Assembly (NCBI RefSeq): GCF_021412625.1 | Contig: NZ_JAKCFI010000007.1 | Span: 310,001 to 374,000, forward strand | Reading direction: 5' to 3' | DNA length: 64,000 nucleotides | From: Myxococcus stipitatus | GTDB lineage: Bacteria; Myxococcota; Myxococcia; Myxococcales; Myxococcaceae | Shown: positions 48,948-57,259 of the stretch, in pieces | How the letters are laid out: each line of letters begins with the position of its first letter | Numbering within the stretch: the first letter of the stretch is position 1 | The notes under the pieces: model-generated | Database searches by the model: none | Seen by the model: the letters and a program-made list of their open reading frames with translations, nothing else | Told to the model about the DNA's origin: nothing | Translations under genes and position numbers: made by a program

Positions 48948-49313
48948 ATGAGCATCGACTTCACCTGCCAGAAGTGCGAGGCAAGCTTCGAGCTTGACGT
49001 GCAAGACCTCATCGAGGGGACGGAGAAGATTGTCTGCCCCCACTGCGACGCGAAGGCGCCCGCCAACCTCGCGGAGGACTTCGTCGCGGCGCTCTCGGAG
49101 ATGCGCGCGCAGATCGCCGTGCTCGACAAGAAGTTCGCCGTCTCCATGACGCTGGAGTCCGAGGAGGTCGCCGACACGCTCGACGACGACGAGGACGACG
49201 AGGAGGAGACCGAGGACGAGGACGAGGATGACGACCTCGACGAGGACGAGGACGAGGACGTCGAGGACGAAGAGGACTACGACGACGAGGACGAGGACGA
49301 CGACCGTCGTTAG
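48948..49313 (+). CDS. Zinc-ribbon protein with long acidic tail
   Basis: The 121-residue protein has an N-terminal MJ0042-type zinc ribbon (FTCQKC at about 5-10 and CPHCDAKAP at about 31-39: CxxC...CxxC). A short helical stretch follows (AEDFVAALSEMRAQIAVLDKKFAV). The last ~50 residues are almost entirely Asp and Glu, ending in DDRR. Such tails are seen in nucleic-acid mimics and chaperone-like factors. No function can be assigned. It is divergent from the acyl-CoA ligase gene, with the BFN-domain gene downstream in the same direction. Confidence 0.75.
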   Translation: MSIDFTCQKCEASFELDVQDLIEGTEKIVCPHCDAKAPANLAEDFVAALSEMRAQIAVLDKKFAVSMTLESEEVADTLDDDEDDEEETEDEDEDDDLDEDEDEDVEDEEDYDDEDEDDDRR

Positions 49314-49421
49314 CCGTGACGTCCGCCCCCTTGCCCTCCGGCCGACCGGCTCCCGGCGCCGAGGGCAACCGGGCAGGACCGTTGCCCTCGCAGCGGGGTG
49401 ACGGGTGCGTAGGTTAAGGGC

Positions 49422-50201
49422 GTGAAAATGCCCAACCGCGCCACTTTCTTCTTCGCTCCTCTCTCGGCGCTGGTGCTGGCGCTGGGAGGGTTCCTGCTGC
49501 TCCCTGCCTTCGGCTCGCCAGGAGCCATCGCCGCGGCGGTGGGCCGGGCCACCGAGCCGACTCAACCCTGCGTCACCGAGCACGGGGGCGACCCCAAGGC
49601 CTGCTCCGAGCTGGTGGAGCTGGAGGTGCAGGACGTCATCCCGCTCATCGAGGCGCAGACGCACGCCGTCGTGCTCACCACGAAGGACAAGGAGATCGTC
49701 CTGCCCGTCTTCGTGGACGAGGCCTCGGCGGTCTCCATCGCCTTCCGCCTCGCGGAGCGCGAGCCGCCCCAACCGCTCGCCCAGGACCTGCTGGACGACG
49801 TGGTGGACCAGCTGGGCGCCAAGGTGACGGAGGTCCGCATCGACGACCTGCGCGACAACGTCTACTCGGGCCGCGTCTTCCTCGAGCAGGGCCCCAAGAA
49901 GATGACCCTGGACGCGCGCCCCTCGGACTCCATCGCCATGGCGATGACCAGCCACGCGCGCATCCGCGTCACCCGGAAGGTGTTGACCCTGGCGGGCATC
50001 AGCCGGTCGGAGATCGAAGCCCTCCAGCAGGGCGGCCCCGGTGTGGGCGGCAGCGGCCCGCCCGGCCTCGACGAACCGGCCCCCAGCCTCCCGCCGCCGT
50101 CAGGGGGCCAGCCGCCCATCGACATGGACACCCGCGCGCTGCCCCCGGGCCACCCCAAGCTGCCCGCGCCAGGGGGCACCGGGAAGCCCATCGACCTGTA
50201 G
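49422..50201 (+). CDS. Exported bifunctional-nuclease (BFN/DUF151) domain protein
   Basis: The 259-residue protein starts with an N-terminal hydrophobic signal or anchor (about 9-36), so the rest should be outside the cytoplasm. Two Cys (50 and 61) may form a disulphide. Residues ~65-190 are a BFN/DUF151 domain with its most conserved motif LDARPSDSIAMAM (163-175) and AVVLTTKDKEIVLPVFV earlier. The domain is named after plant nucleases, and bacterial members are mostly uncharacterised. The C-terminal 55 residues are a Pro/Gly-rich tail. The GTG at 49422 follows AAGGG; an ATG two codons later is an alternative. A terminator follows. Confidence 0.85.
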   Translation: MKMPNRATFFFAPLSALVLALGGFLLLPAFGSPGAIAAAVGRATEPTQPCVTEHGGDPKACSELVELEVQDVIPLIEAQTHAVVLTTKDKEIVLPVFVDEASAVSIAFRLAEREPPQPLAQDLLDDVVDQLGAKVTEVRIDDLRDNVYSGRVFLEQGPKKMTLDARPSDSIAMAMTSHARIRVTRKVLTLAGISRSEIEALQQGGPGVGGSGPPGLDEPAPSLPPPSGGQPPIDMDTRALPPGHPKLPAPGGTGKPIDL

Positions 50202-50227
50202 GCCCCGCGGCCTCCGCGCCACGACAC

Positions 50228-50273
50228 GAGAAAGCCCGGCCCCCCCTCCCAGGGAAGCCGGGCTTTCTCTTTT
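50228..50273 (+). terminator. Rho-independent terminator after the BFN-domain gene
   Basis: GAGAAAGCCCGGC (50228-50240) and GCCGGGCTTTCTC (50257-50269) form a perfect 13-bp stem with a 16-base loop, followed by TTTT. The clearest terminator in the window. Confidence 0.9.
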
Positions 50274-50411
50274 CGAACATCGAACGACGGGAGATTCCTG
50301 GCGCCGGACCACCCGATGGGTTGGGTGAATCCCTCGCTCGAAGCCGAGAGTTAGTCCCGTGGGCGCGAAGCTGTCAAGCCGGCCACCCGGGCGCCTAGGA
50401 TGCCCGCGCAT

Positions 50412-51812
50412 ATGCGCAAGGCGAAGATCATCTGCACCCTGGGGCCCGCCTCGAGTTCGCTGGAAGTCATCGAGGGCCTCATCCGCGCGGGCATGAACGT
50501 GGCGCGGTTGAACTTCTCGCACGGTACACACGACGAACACCGCGAGCGCGTGGCGCTGATCCGCAAGGCGGCCAGGCGGCTGAAGCAACCGGTGGCCATC
50601 CTCCAGGACGTGCAGGGTCCGAAGATCCGCCTGGGACGATTCGAGGGCGGCCAGCTCACGGTGAGGCCCGGCCAGCAGGTGACGGTGACGACGCGCCCCG
50701 TCCTGGGCCAGGGCTCCATCATCCCCACCCCCGTGCGCTCCCTGGTGAAGGACGTGGAGAGGGGCCACGCCATCCTGCTCGACGACGGCCGGGTGCGCCT
50801 GCGGGTGCGCAAGGTGTCCGGCCGGGACGTCCTGTGCGAGGTGGAGGTCGGCGGCGTCCTCAAGGACCACAAGGGACTCAACCTGCCAGGTTCCCCCATG
50901 TCCGTGTCCACGCTCACCACCAAGGACGTGGTGGACCTCGCCTTCGGGCAGGAGGTGGGTGTCGACTACGTGGCGCTGTCGTTCGTGCGGACGGCGGACG
51001 ACATCCACCAGGCGCGCAAGCACGTGGCGCGGAACAAGACGCCGATCATCGCCAAGATCGAGAAGCCCCAGGCGGTGGAGAACCTGGAGGCCATCGCGAA
51101 GGTGGCGGACGGCATCATGGTGGCCCGAGGCGACCTGGGCGTGGAGATGCCGCTGGAGCAGCTGCCCGCCATCCAGAAGCGGATGGTGAAGGTGGTGAAC
51201 CAGATGGGCGGCCTGGTCATCGTCGCCACGGAGATGCTGGAGAGCATGGTGGGCAGCCCCCGCCCCACGCGCGCCGAGGTGTCGGACGTGGCCAACGCCA
51301 TCCTCGACGGCGCGGACGCGGTGATGCTGTCGGGAGAGACGGCCGCGGGCCGCTACCCCGTCGACGCCGCGGCCACCATGGCCCGCATCGTGGAGGAGAC
51401 CGAGCGGGGCGTGACGCGGCACCAGCACCACTCCCCCTTCGAGCGCTCCGAGGACCTGGGCACGGGCGTCGCCGCGGCGGCGGTGGCGGCGGCGACCCAG
51501 CTCGATATCGCGACCATCGTCGCCTACACGGAAGGGGGCCACACCGCGCGGCTCATCTCCGAGTTCCGGCCGCGCGCGCGCATCGTCGCCCTGACGCCCA
51601 ACGAGGCGACGGTGAACAGGCTGGCGATGTACTGGGGCGTCACGGGGCTCCAGGTGCCGCGGGTGGCGTCCACGGACGCCATGCTGAAGCAGGTGCGCAA
51701 GCTGTGCCACCGCGAGCGCATCTGTGAGGTGGGCGCGCCCGTGGTCATCGTCGCGGGCGTCCCGCTCAACGTGCCCGGCAACACCAACCTGATGAGCATC
51801 CACCGCGTCTAG
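50412..51812 (+). CDS. pyk: Pyruvate kinase
   Basis: The 466-residue enzyme makes pyruvate and ATP from PEP. Clear motifs are the N-terminal MRKAKIICTLGPASSS, MNVARLNFSHGTHDEH, LQDVQGPKIRLG, the active site IIAKIEKPQAVENLEAI with its lysine, MVARGDLGVEMPLE and DAVMLSGETAAGRYP. The C-terminal allosteric domain is complete. ATG at 50412 opens the conserved start. An ATG four codons upstream (50400) is possible but lacks a spaced ribosome-binding site. Monocistronic between two terminators. Confidence 0.97.
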   Translation: MRKAKIICTLGPASSSLEVIEGLIRAGMNVARLNFSHGTHDEHRERVALIRKAARRLKQPVAILQDVQGPKIRLGRFEGGQLTVRPGQQVTVTTRPVLGQGSIIPTPVRSLVKDVERGHAILLDDGRVRLRVRKVSGRDVLCEVEVGGVLKDHKGLNLPGSPMSVSTLTTKDVVDLAFGQEVGVDYVALSFVRTADDIHQARKHVARNKTPIIAKIEKPQAVENLEAIAKVADGIMVARGDLGVEMPLEQLPAIQKRMVKVVNQMGGLVIVATEMLESMVGSPRPTRAEVSDVANAILDGADAVMLSGETAAGRYPVDAAATMARIVEETERGVTRHQHHSPFERSEDLGTGVAAAAVAAATQLDIATIVAYTEGGHTARLISEFRPRARIVALTPNEATVNRLAMYWGVTGLQVPRVASTDAMLKQVRKLCHRERICEVGAPVVIVAGVPLNVPGNTNLMSIHRV

Positions 51813-51828
51813 CGGCGCCCCGGCCATG

Positions 51829-51852
51829 GCCGTCGTCCCCGAGGACGGCGGC
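51829..51852. terminator. Hairpin between pyk and the convergent gene
   Basis: GCCGTCGTCC and GGACGGCGGC form a 10-bp stem with one G-U pair and a CCGA tetraloop, between the two convergent stop codons. No U-tract. Confidence 0.5.
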
Positions 51853-51863
51853 CCGGGCGGACC

Positions 51864-52529
51864 TCAGAGGACCTTCTGCTCGAAGTCGTAGAGCTTCTCG
51901 ACGGCGAGCTGGCGGTAGCGCTCCATGTTGAGGGCGCGGCGTGCGCACTCCCAGACGAGCTCGTCGGGGGTGCGCTCCGGCTCCTTCTTCTTGCGGCGCT
52001 TCACCTCGGCCTTGATGGCCTTCACCGCCACGCGCGGGTGGTAGCAGAAGGCCGACGAGAACAGCAGGTGGCCACCGAACGGGATGAGGCGCGCCTCGAT
52101 GATGTCGCCCGTCTCCAGCCCGGCGATGTGCCGCCGCTCCGTCACGTCGAAGTCCTTGCCGGAGTACAGCTCGCGCAGGCGCACCAGCCCCTTGCCCAGC
52201 TTGCGGACCTCGAAGAGGCCGTGGACCGTCTCCGTGAAGCTGCGGAAGGCGTTGGACTCCTCGGGGGACGACGTCGCCACCCGGTGCTCGTAGAACTCCA
52301 CGGCCGGCGTCTTGCCCGTCAGGGGCGAGACACGGTCGTAGAGGTAGAAGTCGAGGAAGGACGCCATGCGCAGCTCGAAGAGCTTGTCGTCCTCGAAGAC
52401 CTCTCCCGTCAGGCGGAAGTACTCCGCCTTCGCGTCGAGGAGGTCCGCCTTCCGCGAGTCCGCGCTGCCAAAGGCGATGAGCTGGTCCAGGTACGGCTGG
52501 TAGGAAAGCGGTGACAGCGCTGAGTCCAT
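51864..52529 (-). CDS. Conserved-looking hypothetical protein (221 aa)
   Basis: A soluble protein without signal peptide or membrane segment and with no family I recognise. It starts MDSALSPLSYQPYLDQLIAFG. The middle is a mixed alpha/beta region (SFTETVHGLFEVRKLGKGLVRLRELYSGKDFDV; IEARLIPFGGHLLFSSAFCYHP) and the C-terminus is very basic then acidic-helical (EVKRRKKKEPERT; ARRALNMERYRQLAVEKLYDFE). Codon use and third-position GC fit the neighbours. It follows carA by 15 bases on the same strand, so it probably belongs to the pyrB-pyrC-carA transcript, which hints at no specific role. Confidence 0.8.
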   Translation of the reverse strand: MDSALSPLSYQPYLDQLIAFGSADSRKADLLDAKAEYFRLTGEVFEDDKLFELRMASFLDFYLYDRVSPLTGKTPAVEFYEHRVATSSPEESNAFRSFTETVHGLFEVRKLGKGLVRLRELYSGKDFDVTERRHIAGLETGDIIEARLIPFGGHLLFSSAFCYHPRVAVKAIKAEVKRRKKKEPERTPDELVWECARRALNMERYRQLAVEKLYDFEQKVL

Positions 52530-52544
52530 AGGGGCCCGGTCATC

Positions 52545-53669
52545 CTACCCCGCCATCAGCTTCGCGAAGCGACCGAAGAGATAGCGCGCGTCATGCGGGC
52601 CCGGAGAGGCCTCGGGGTGGTACTGCACGCTGAAGGCCCGGGCGTCGGGGACGGCCAGGCCCTCCACCGTGCCGTCATTGAGGTTGATGTGCGTCACGAC
52701 CGCCTTGCCCTTGAGGCTGGCGTCGTCCACGGCGAAGCCGTGGTTCTGCGCGGTGATCTCCACCTTGCCCGTGGTGAGGTCCTTGACGGGCTGGTTGCCA
52801 CCGCGGTGGCCGAACTTCATCTTGTACGTCCGGCCGCCCAGCGCCAGGGCCATGATCTGGTGCCCCAGGCAGATGCCGAACACCGGCACCTTGCCCAGGA
52901 GCGCCGCCACCGTGCGGTCCGCGCCCTTCACCGCCGCCGGGTCGCCGGGGCCGTTGGCCAGGAAGACGCCATGGGGCTTGCGCGCCAGGACCTCGTCCGC
53001 GGTGGTGTGGGACGGGACGACCGTCACGCGGCAGCCCACGTCCACCAGGAAGTGGAGCATCGACTTCTTCAGGCCGTAGTCGTACGCGACCACGTCGAAG
53101 CGGGGGTCGCCCTTGGGGTGCACCTCGCCCAGCCCGGTGAAGACGTCCGGCGACGGAGCGGTGAAGGTGTACGCCGCCTTCGTGGACACGCCGGTGGCCA
53201 GGTCCAGGCCCTCCATGCCGGGCGCGGACCGGGCGCGCTCCACCAGCGCCGCCGGCGAGTGCCCCTCGCTGGAGATGACGCCCGTCTGCGCGCCGTGGGT
53301 GCGCAGGTGGCGCACCAGCCGGCGGGTGTCGAGCCCTTCGATGCCCGCGACCCCGTGGCGCTTGAGGTACGCGTCGAGCGACTCGCGCGCGCGCCAGTTG
53401 GAGGGCAGGTCGGTGAGGGAGCGGACGACCATCCCCACCGCGTGCGGCTTGCCCGCCTCCTCGTCTTCCGGCGTCGCCCCGACGTTGCCCATCTCCGGGT
53501 ACGACATGGTGACGATCTGCCCGACGTACGAGGGGTCCGTGAGGATCTCCTGGTAGCCGAACATGGACGTGTTGAAGACCACCTCACCCACCGTCTCGCC
53601 GACCGCGCCGAAAGCGCGACCCTCGAACGTGGTGCCATCCGCCAGGGCGAGCACTGCCCGCTTCGTCAT
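52545..53669 (-). CDS. carA: Carbamoyl-phosphate synthase small subunit
   Basis: The 374-residue glutaminase subunit supplies ammonia for carbamoyl phosphate, used for pyrimidines and arginine. N-terminal CPSase domain (LALADGTTFEGRAFGA, VVFNTSMFGYQEILTDPSY) and class-I amidotransferase with the nucleophile in VFGICLGHQIMALALGG and His/Glu in QYHPEASPGPHD. ATG at 53669 overlaps the pyrC stop by one base; a GTG one codon earlier is an alternative, both served by AAGGAG. The large subunit carB is not in the window. Confidence 0.97.
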   Translation of the reverse strand: MTKRAVLALADGTTFEGRAFGAVGETVGEVVFNTSMFGYQEILTDPSYVGQIVTMSYPEMGNVGATPEDEEAGKPHAVGMVVRSLTDLPSNWRARESLDAYLKRHGVAGIEGLDTRRLVRHLRTHGAQTGVISSEGHSPAALVERARSAPGMEGLDLATGVSTKAAYTFTAPSPDVFTGLGEVHPKGDPRFDVVAYDYGLKKSMLHFLVDVGCRVTVVPSHTTADEVLARKPHGVFLANGPGDPAAVKGADRTVAALLGKVPVFGICLGHQIMALALGGRTYKMKFGHRGGNQPVKDLTTGKVEITAQNHGFAVDDASLKGKAVVTHINLNDGTVEGLAVPDARAFSVQYHPEASPGPHDARYLFGRFAKLMAG

Positions 53670-54973
53670 CACCGCGACTCCTTCACCTGGCCGTCGGCAT
53701 ACACCTTCCGGCCAGAAACCCAGGTCTGCACCACACGTCCCTTCTGCCTACGGCCATGGAAGGGGGTATTCCGGCTGCGGGAATAGAACCGGTGGACCTC
53801 CACCGTCCACTCCTCGTTGGGGTTCACGACGGTGACGTCCCCCGGGGCCCCCGGGGCCAGGTGACCGCCCGGCAGCCCGAAGGCCTTCGCCGGCCCGTGC
53901 GACAGCAGCTCCACCGCCCGCTTCTCGGTGAGCACGCCGCCGTGGACCAGCTCCAGCGTCAGCCCCAAGGCCGTCTCCAGCCCGATGATGCCGTTGATCC
54001 CCTTCTCGAACTCCACCTGCTTGTCCAGCACGCCGTGGGGCGCGTGGTCCGTGGCGATGGCGTCCACCGTGCCGTCCGCCAGCGCCTCGCGCAGCGCCTC
54101 CACGTCACGGTCGGCGCGCAGGGGCGGCGCCATCTTCGCGTGCGTGTCGTAGTCACCCACCGCCCGGTCATCCAGGATGACGTGGTGGGGCGTGGCCTCG
54201 GCGGTGACGTTCAGTCCCCGGCGCTTGGCCTCGCGGATGAGGCGCACGCTGCCCTCGCAGGACACGTGGGCGATGTGCAGCCGCCCGCCCGTCTCCTCGA
54301 GCAGCACCAGGTCGCGCGCCACCATGGCCACCTCCGCCGACGCGGGGATGCCGCGCAGGCCCAGCCGCGTCGCGGTGGGCCCCTCGTGCATGGCGCCCCC
54401 GGCGGACAGCGTGAGGTCCTCCTCGTGCACCATGACGGGCACGCCGAACAGCGTCGCGTACTGGAGCGCGCGCCGCATCAGCGCGGCGCTCATCACCGGG
54501 CGGCCGTCGTCGGTGATGGCCACGCAGCCGGCGGAGACGAGCTCGCCCGTCTCGGCCAGCTCCTCGCCCTTGAGGCCCTTGGTGATGGCCCCGGCCGGGT
54601 ACACGTGGCAGAGGTTGGCGGCGCGGGCGCGCGACAGCACCAGCTCCGTGACGAGCCCGCTGTCGTTGACCACCTTGGTGTTCGGCATGGCCACCACGGC
54701 GGTGAAGCCCCCGGCCACGGCGGCGCGGCACCCGGTGAGGACCGTCTCCTTCCCCTCCTCGCCCGGCTCGCGCAGGTGCACGTGCAGGTCGATGAAGCCC
54801 GGCAGCACCCAGTGCCCCTCGGCCTCCACCACCTCCGCGCCCGGAGGCACGGGCAGCGGCGCCACGGAGACCTCGGCCACCTTGCCGTCCTTCACCAGGA
54901 CGTCGCGCACGCCGTCCACGCCATTGCGCGGGTCGATGACGCGCCCGCGCCGGAAGAGCACCGTGCCGCTCAT
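53669..54973 (-). CDS. pyrC: Dihydroorotase
   Basis: The 434-residue amidohydrolase closes the dihydroorotate ring. Class I type: metal motif DLHVHLREPGEEGKET, then GGFTAVVAMPNTKVVND, HEEDL, HIAHVSCEGSV, TPHHVIL and the catalytic Asp in IATDHAPHG. All metal-binding His are kept, so it should be active and not a structural pseudo-DHOase. ATG at 54973 overlaps the pyrB stop (ATGA). It lies between pyrB and carA in one translationally coupled operon. Confidence 0.96.
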   Translation of the reverse strand: MSGTVLFRRGRVIDPRNGVDGVRDVLVKDGKVAEVSVAPLPVPPGAEVVEAEGHWVLPGFIDLHVHLREPGEEGKETVLTGCRAAVAGGFTAVVAMPNTKVVNDSGLVTELVLSRARAANLCHVYPAGAITKGLKGEELAETGELVSAGCVAITDDGRPVMSAALMRRALQYATLFGVPVMVHEEDLTLSAGGAMHEGPTATRLGLRGIPASAEVAMVARDLVLLEETGGRLHIAHVSCEGSVRLIREAKRRGLNVTAEATPHHVILDDRAVGDYDTHAKMAPPLRADRDVEALREALADGTVDAIATDHAPHGVLDKQVEFEKGINGIIGLETALGLTLELVHGGVLTEKRAVELLSHGPAKAFGLPGGHLAPGAPGDVTVVNPNEEWTVEVHRFYSRSRNTPFHGRRQKGRVVQTWVSGRKVYADGQVKESR

Positions 54974-55863
54974 GACGTACACACCTCGAGGATGGCTCGC
55001 CGCACGGCGACGCCGTTGGACACCTGCTCCAGGATGACGCTGCGCGGCCCGTCCGCCACCGACGGGGCCAGCTCCAGCCCCCGGTTGATGGGCCCCGGGT
55101 GCATCACCAGCGCCCCCGGCTTCATCCGCTCCTCGCGCGCGGCGTTGAGCCCGAACAGCCGCGAGTACTCCTTCGTCGAGGGCAGGAAGGCCTCCCCCAT
55201 CCGCTCCAGCTGCAGGCGCAGGCACATCACCGCGTCGGCCTGGGGCAGCACCGCGTCCAGGTTGGAGGTCACCTCCGCCCCCAGCGACTCCAGCCCCGTG
55301 GGCAGGAGCGTGGGCGGCCCGCAGAAGACCACCCGGGCGCCCAGCGCCTTGAGGCACCAGAGGTTGGAGCGGGCCACGCGGCTGTGGAGGATGTCGCCGA
55401 CGATGAGCACCGTGCGGCCCTCCAGGCTGCCCCAGCGCTGGCGCAGCGTGAAGGCGTCCAGCAGGGCCTGCGAGGGGTGCTCGTGGGTGCCGTCGCCGGC
55501 GTTGATGACCGCGCAGCGCACGTGCTTCGCCACCAGGTGGGGCGCGCCGGACGACTTGTGGCGCATGACGATGGCCACCGGCCCCGTCGCCTCGATGTTG
55601 CGCGCGGTGTCCAGGAGCGTCTCGCCCTTGGACGTCGAGGAGCCGGAGGAGCTCCAGTTGAGGACGCCCGCCCCCAACCCGCGCGCCGCCATGTGGAACG
55701 AGGTGCGCGTCCGGGTGGAGTCCTCGAAGAAGAGGTTCGCCACCACCTTGCCGCGCAGGGTGTGGGTGACGTCGGGTCCACCAGGCAGGTGGACGCGCGC
55801 TCTGTCGAGCAGTGCCTCCAGCTCGTCCCGGCGCCAGCCTTCGATTCCGAGGAGGTGTCTCAT
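54970..55863 (-). CDS. pyrB: Aspartate carbamoyltransferase catalytic subunit
   Basis: The 297-residue enzyme makes carbamoyl-aspartate. Carbamoyl phosphate site FFEDSTRTRTSFHMAARGLGA, K/S loop SSTSKGETLLDTARN, INAGDGTHEHPSQALLDAFTL and HPGPINRGLELAPS are all present. The length matches catalytic chains without a fused regulatory domain. No pyrI or pyrR is beside it. Its start at 55863 lies 85 bases after the signal peptidase gene lepB1 on the same strand. Confidence 0.97.
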   Translation of the reverse strand: MRHLLGIEGWRRDELEALLDRARVHLPGGPDVTHTLRGKVVANLFFEDSTRTRTSFHMAARGLGAGVLNWSSSGSSTSKGETLLDTARNIEATGPVAIVMRHKSSGAPHLVAKHVRCAVINAGDGTHEHPSQALLDAFTLRQRWGSLEGRTVLIVGDILHSRVARSNLWCLKALGARVVFCGPPTLLPTGLESLGAEVTSNLDAVLPQADAVMCLRLQLERMGEAFLPSTKEYSRLFGLNAAREERMKPGALVMHPGPINRGLELAPSVADGPRSVILEQVSNGVAVRRAILEVCTS

Positions 55864-55948
55864 GGCCGGGGGCGCCGCGTACCCCGGGCCGCGCGGCGCG
55901 TCAAGCACCGTGCGCGGCGAGGCGGCCCGCTCGCCCGCCGGATGTGTG

Positions 55949-57208
55949 TCAGCGGACCGGCTCGAAGAAGCGGTCCACCCGCAGGCCGGTGCCACCGAAC
56001 AGGCCGTGCAGCAGGCCGTGCCACCCCAGCGACATCCACACCACCATCGCCTTGCCCTTGATGTGGCCGTAGGGAACGAACGCCACGCGGTTGTATCCGC
56101 CGGGGGCGCCCAGCGCGTGGCGGCTGTCGGCGCTGCTGTCGCGGTTGTCCCCCAGCACGAAGACGTGGCCCGGCGGCACCGTGTAGGGCCCCTCGTGGCG
56201 AGGCGTGCCCGCCAGGACATGGAGCACGGCGTGTGGCGCGCCCGCCAGGTCCTCCTCCTGGAGGATGACCTCATCCTCGTTCCAGTCGCCGCCGTCGGGG
56301 CGGTTGTGGACGACGAAGTGGGGATCCACGAGCCGGAGCTCCTGCGCCTGGCCATTGATGGAGACGACGCCGTCGTTGAGCTCCACCACGTCCCCGGGCA
56401 CCCCGACCACGCGCTTGATGAGGTCCTTGGACGGCTCGAAGGGACTGTTGAAGACGACGACGTCGCCGCGCTCCGGCAGGCGGACGATGACGAACGGCAC
56501 CACGTTCATGAAGGGGATGCGCACCCCGTAGATGAACTTGTTGACCAGGACGTGGTCGCCAATCTCCAGCGTGGGCAGCATGGAGCCGGACGGAATCCGG
56601 TACGGCTCCACGGCGGCGGTCCGGAAGAGCAGCGCGATGAAGAGCAGCTTGACGATGCCGCCGGCGGTGCTCCACACCGACTGCTTGCGGAACGCCCCCA
56701 GGTGGCGCTCCGTCAGTTCCTCCAGCGCCTTCACCTCGCGCCGGAGCGCCTCGGCGTCCCCGGCCACGGAGGCGCCCTCCACGCGCAGGGCCTGCTCGGC
56801 CAGCTGCGTCGCGCCGCCGCCGCCCAGCTTCTGACGGACGTCGGCCCTGCGCAGCAGCCGCTCGTTCTCGTCGACCAGCTCGGCCGCCTCGTACCGCAGG
56901 GGGCGCAGCGCCTTCTCCCTGGGGGAGACGTTGCGCCACACGAGCAGGGCGACGAAGTACGCCACCATCGCCAGGCCGAAGCCCTTCATCGCCGGCTGGG
57001 CCCAGGACGCCGCCGCCGGGACGTACTCGACGGTGAGCGTGTACGGGACGCAGGCGAGCGCGACCAGGATGGGCGGGGCCCACAGGCTGGTGAACCGCTC
57101 CCGCCAGGCCAGCCGGCGGCTCGCGCGCAGCTGCTGGGGCGTGCGCAGCAGCGCCATGGCGGCGGAGAGCGTCGTGGGCACCGAGTCGGAGGGGCTGGCT
57201 GCGTTCAT
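55949..57208 (-). CDS. lepB: Signal peptidase I, tandem copy 1
   Basis: The 419-residue type I leader peptidase removes Sec/Tat signal peptides at the outer face of the inner membrane. The catalytic pair is Ser209 in YRIPSGSMLPTL and Lys265 in DLIKRVVGVPGD. GHVFVLGDNRDSSADSRH (box D/E) is also intact. It has two N-terminal membrane helices (about 45-63, 75-92), a charged coiled-coil-like segment (95-175), then a third helix (184-200) just before the active site. This insert makes it longer than the ~320 of E. coli LepB. The ATG at 57208 is preferred because it aligns with the start of copy 2. It lies 51 bases after copy 2. Confidence 0.95.
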   Translation of the reverse strand: MNAASPSDSVPTTLSAAMALLRTPQQLRASRRLAWRERFTSLWAPPILVALACVPYTLTVEYVPAAASWAQPAMKGFGLAMVAYFVALLVWRNVSPREKALRPLRYEAAELVDENERLLRRADVRQKLGGGGATQLAEQALRVEGASVAGDAEALRREVKALEELTERHLGAFRKQSVWSTAGGIVKLLFIALLFRTAAVEPYRIPSGSMLPTLEIGDHVLVNKFIYGVRIPFMNVVPFVIVRLPERGDVVVFNSPFEPSKDLIKRVVGVPGDVVELNDGVVSINGQAQELRLVDPHFVVHNRPDGGDWNEDEVILQEEDLAGAPHAVLHVLAGTPRHEGPYTVPPGHVFVLGDNRDSSADSRHALGAPGGYNRVAFVPYGHIKGKAMVVWMSLGWHGLLHGLFGGTGLRVDRFFEPVR

Positions 57209-57259
57209 GGGGCCCACCATAACCCGGGACGCGCCGCGGCAGTCCCGGCGGTCGGCGGC

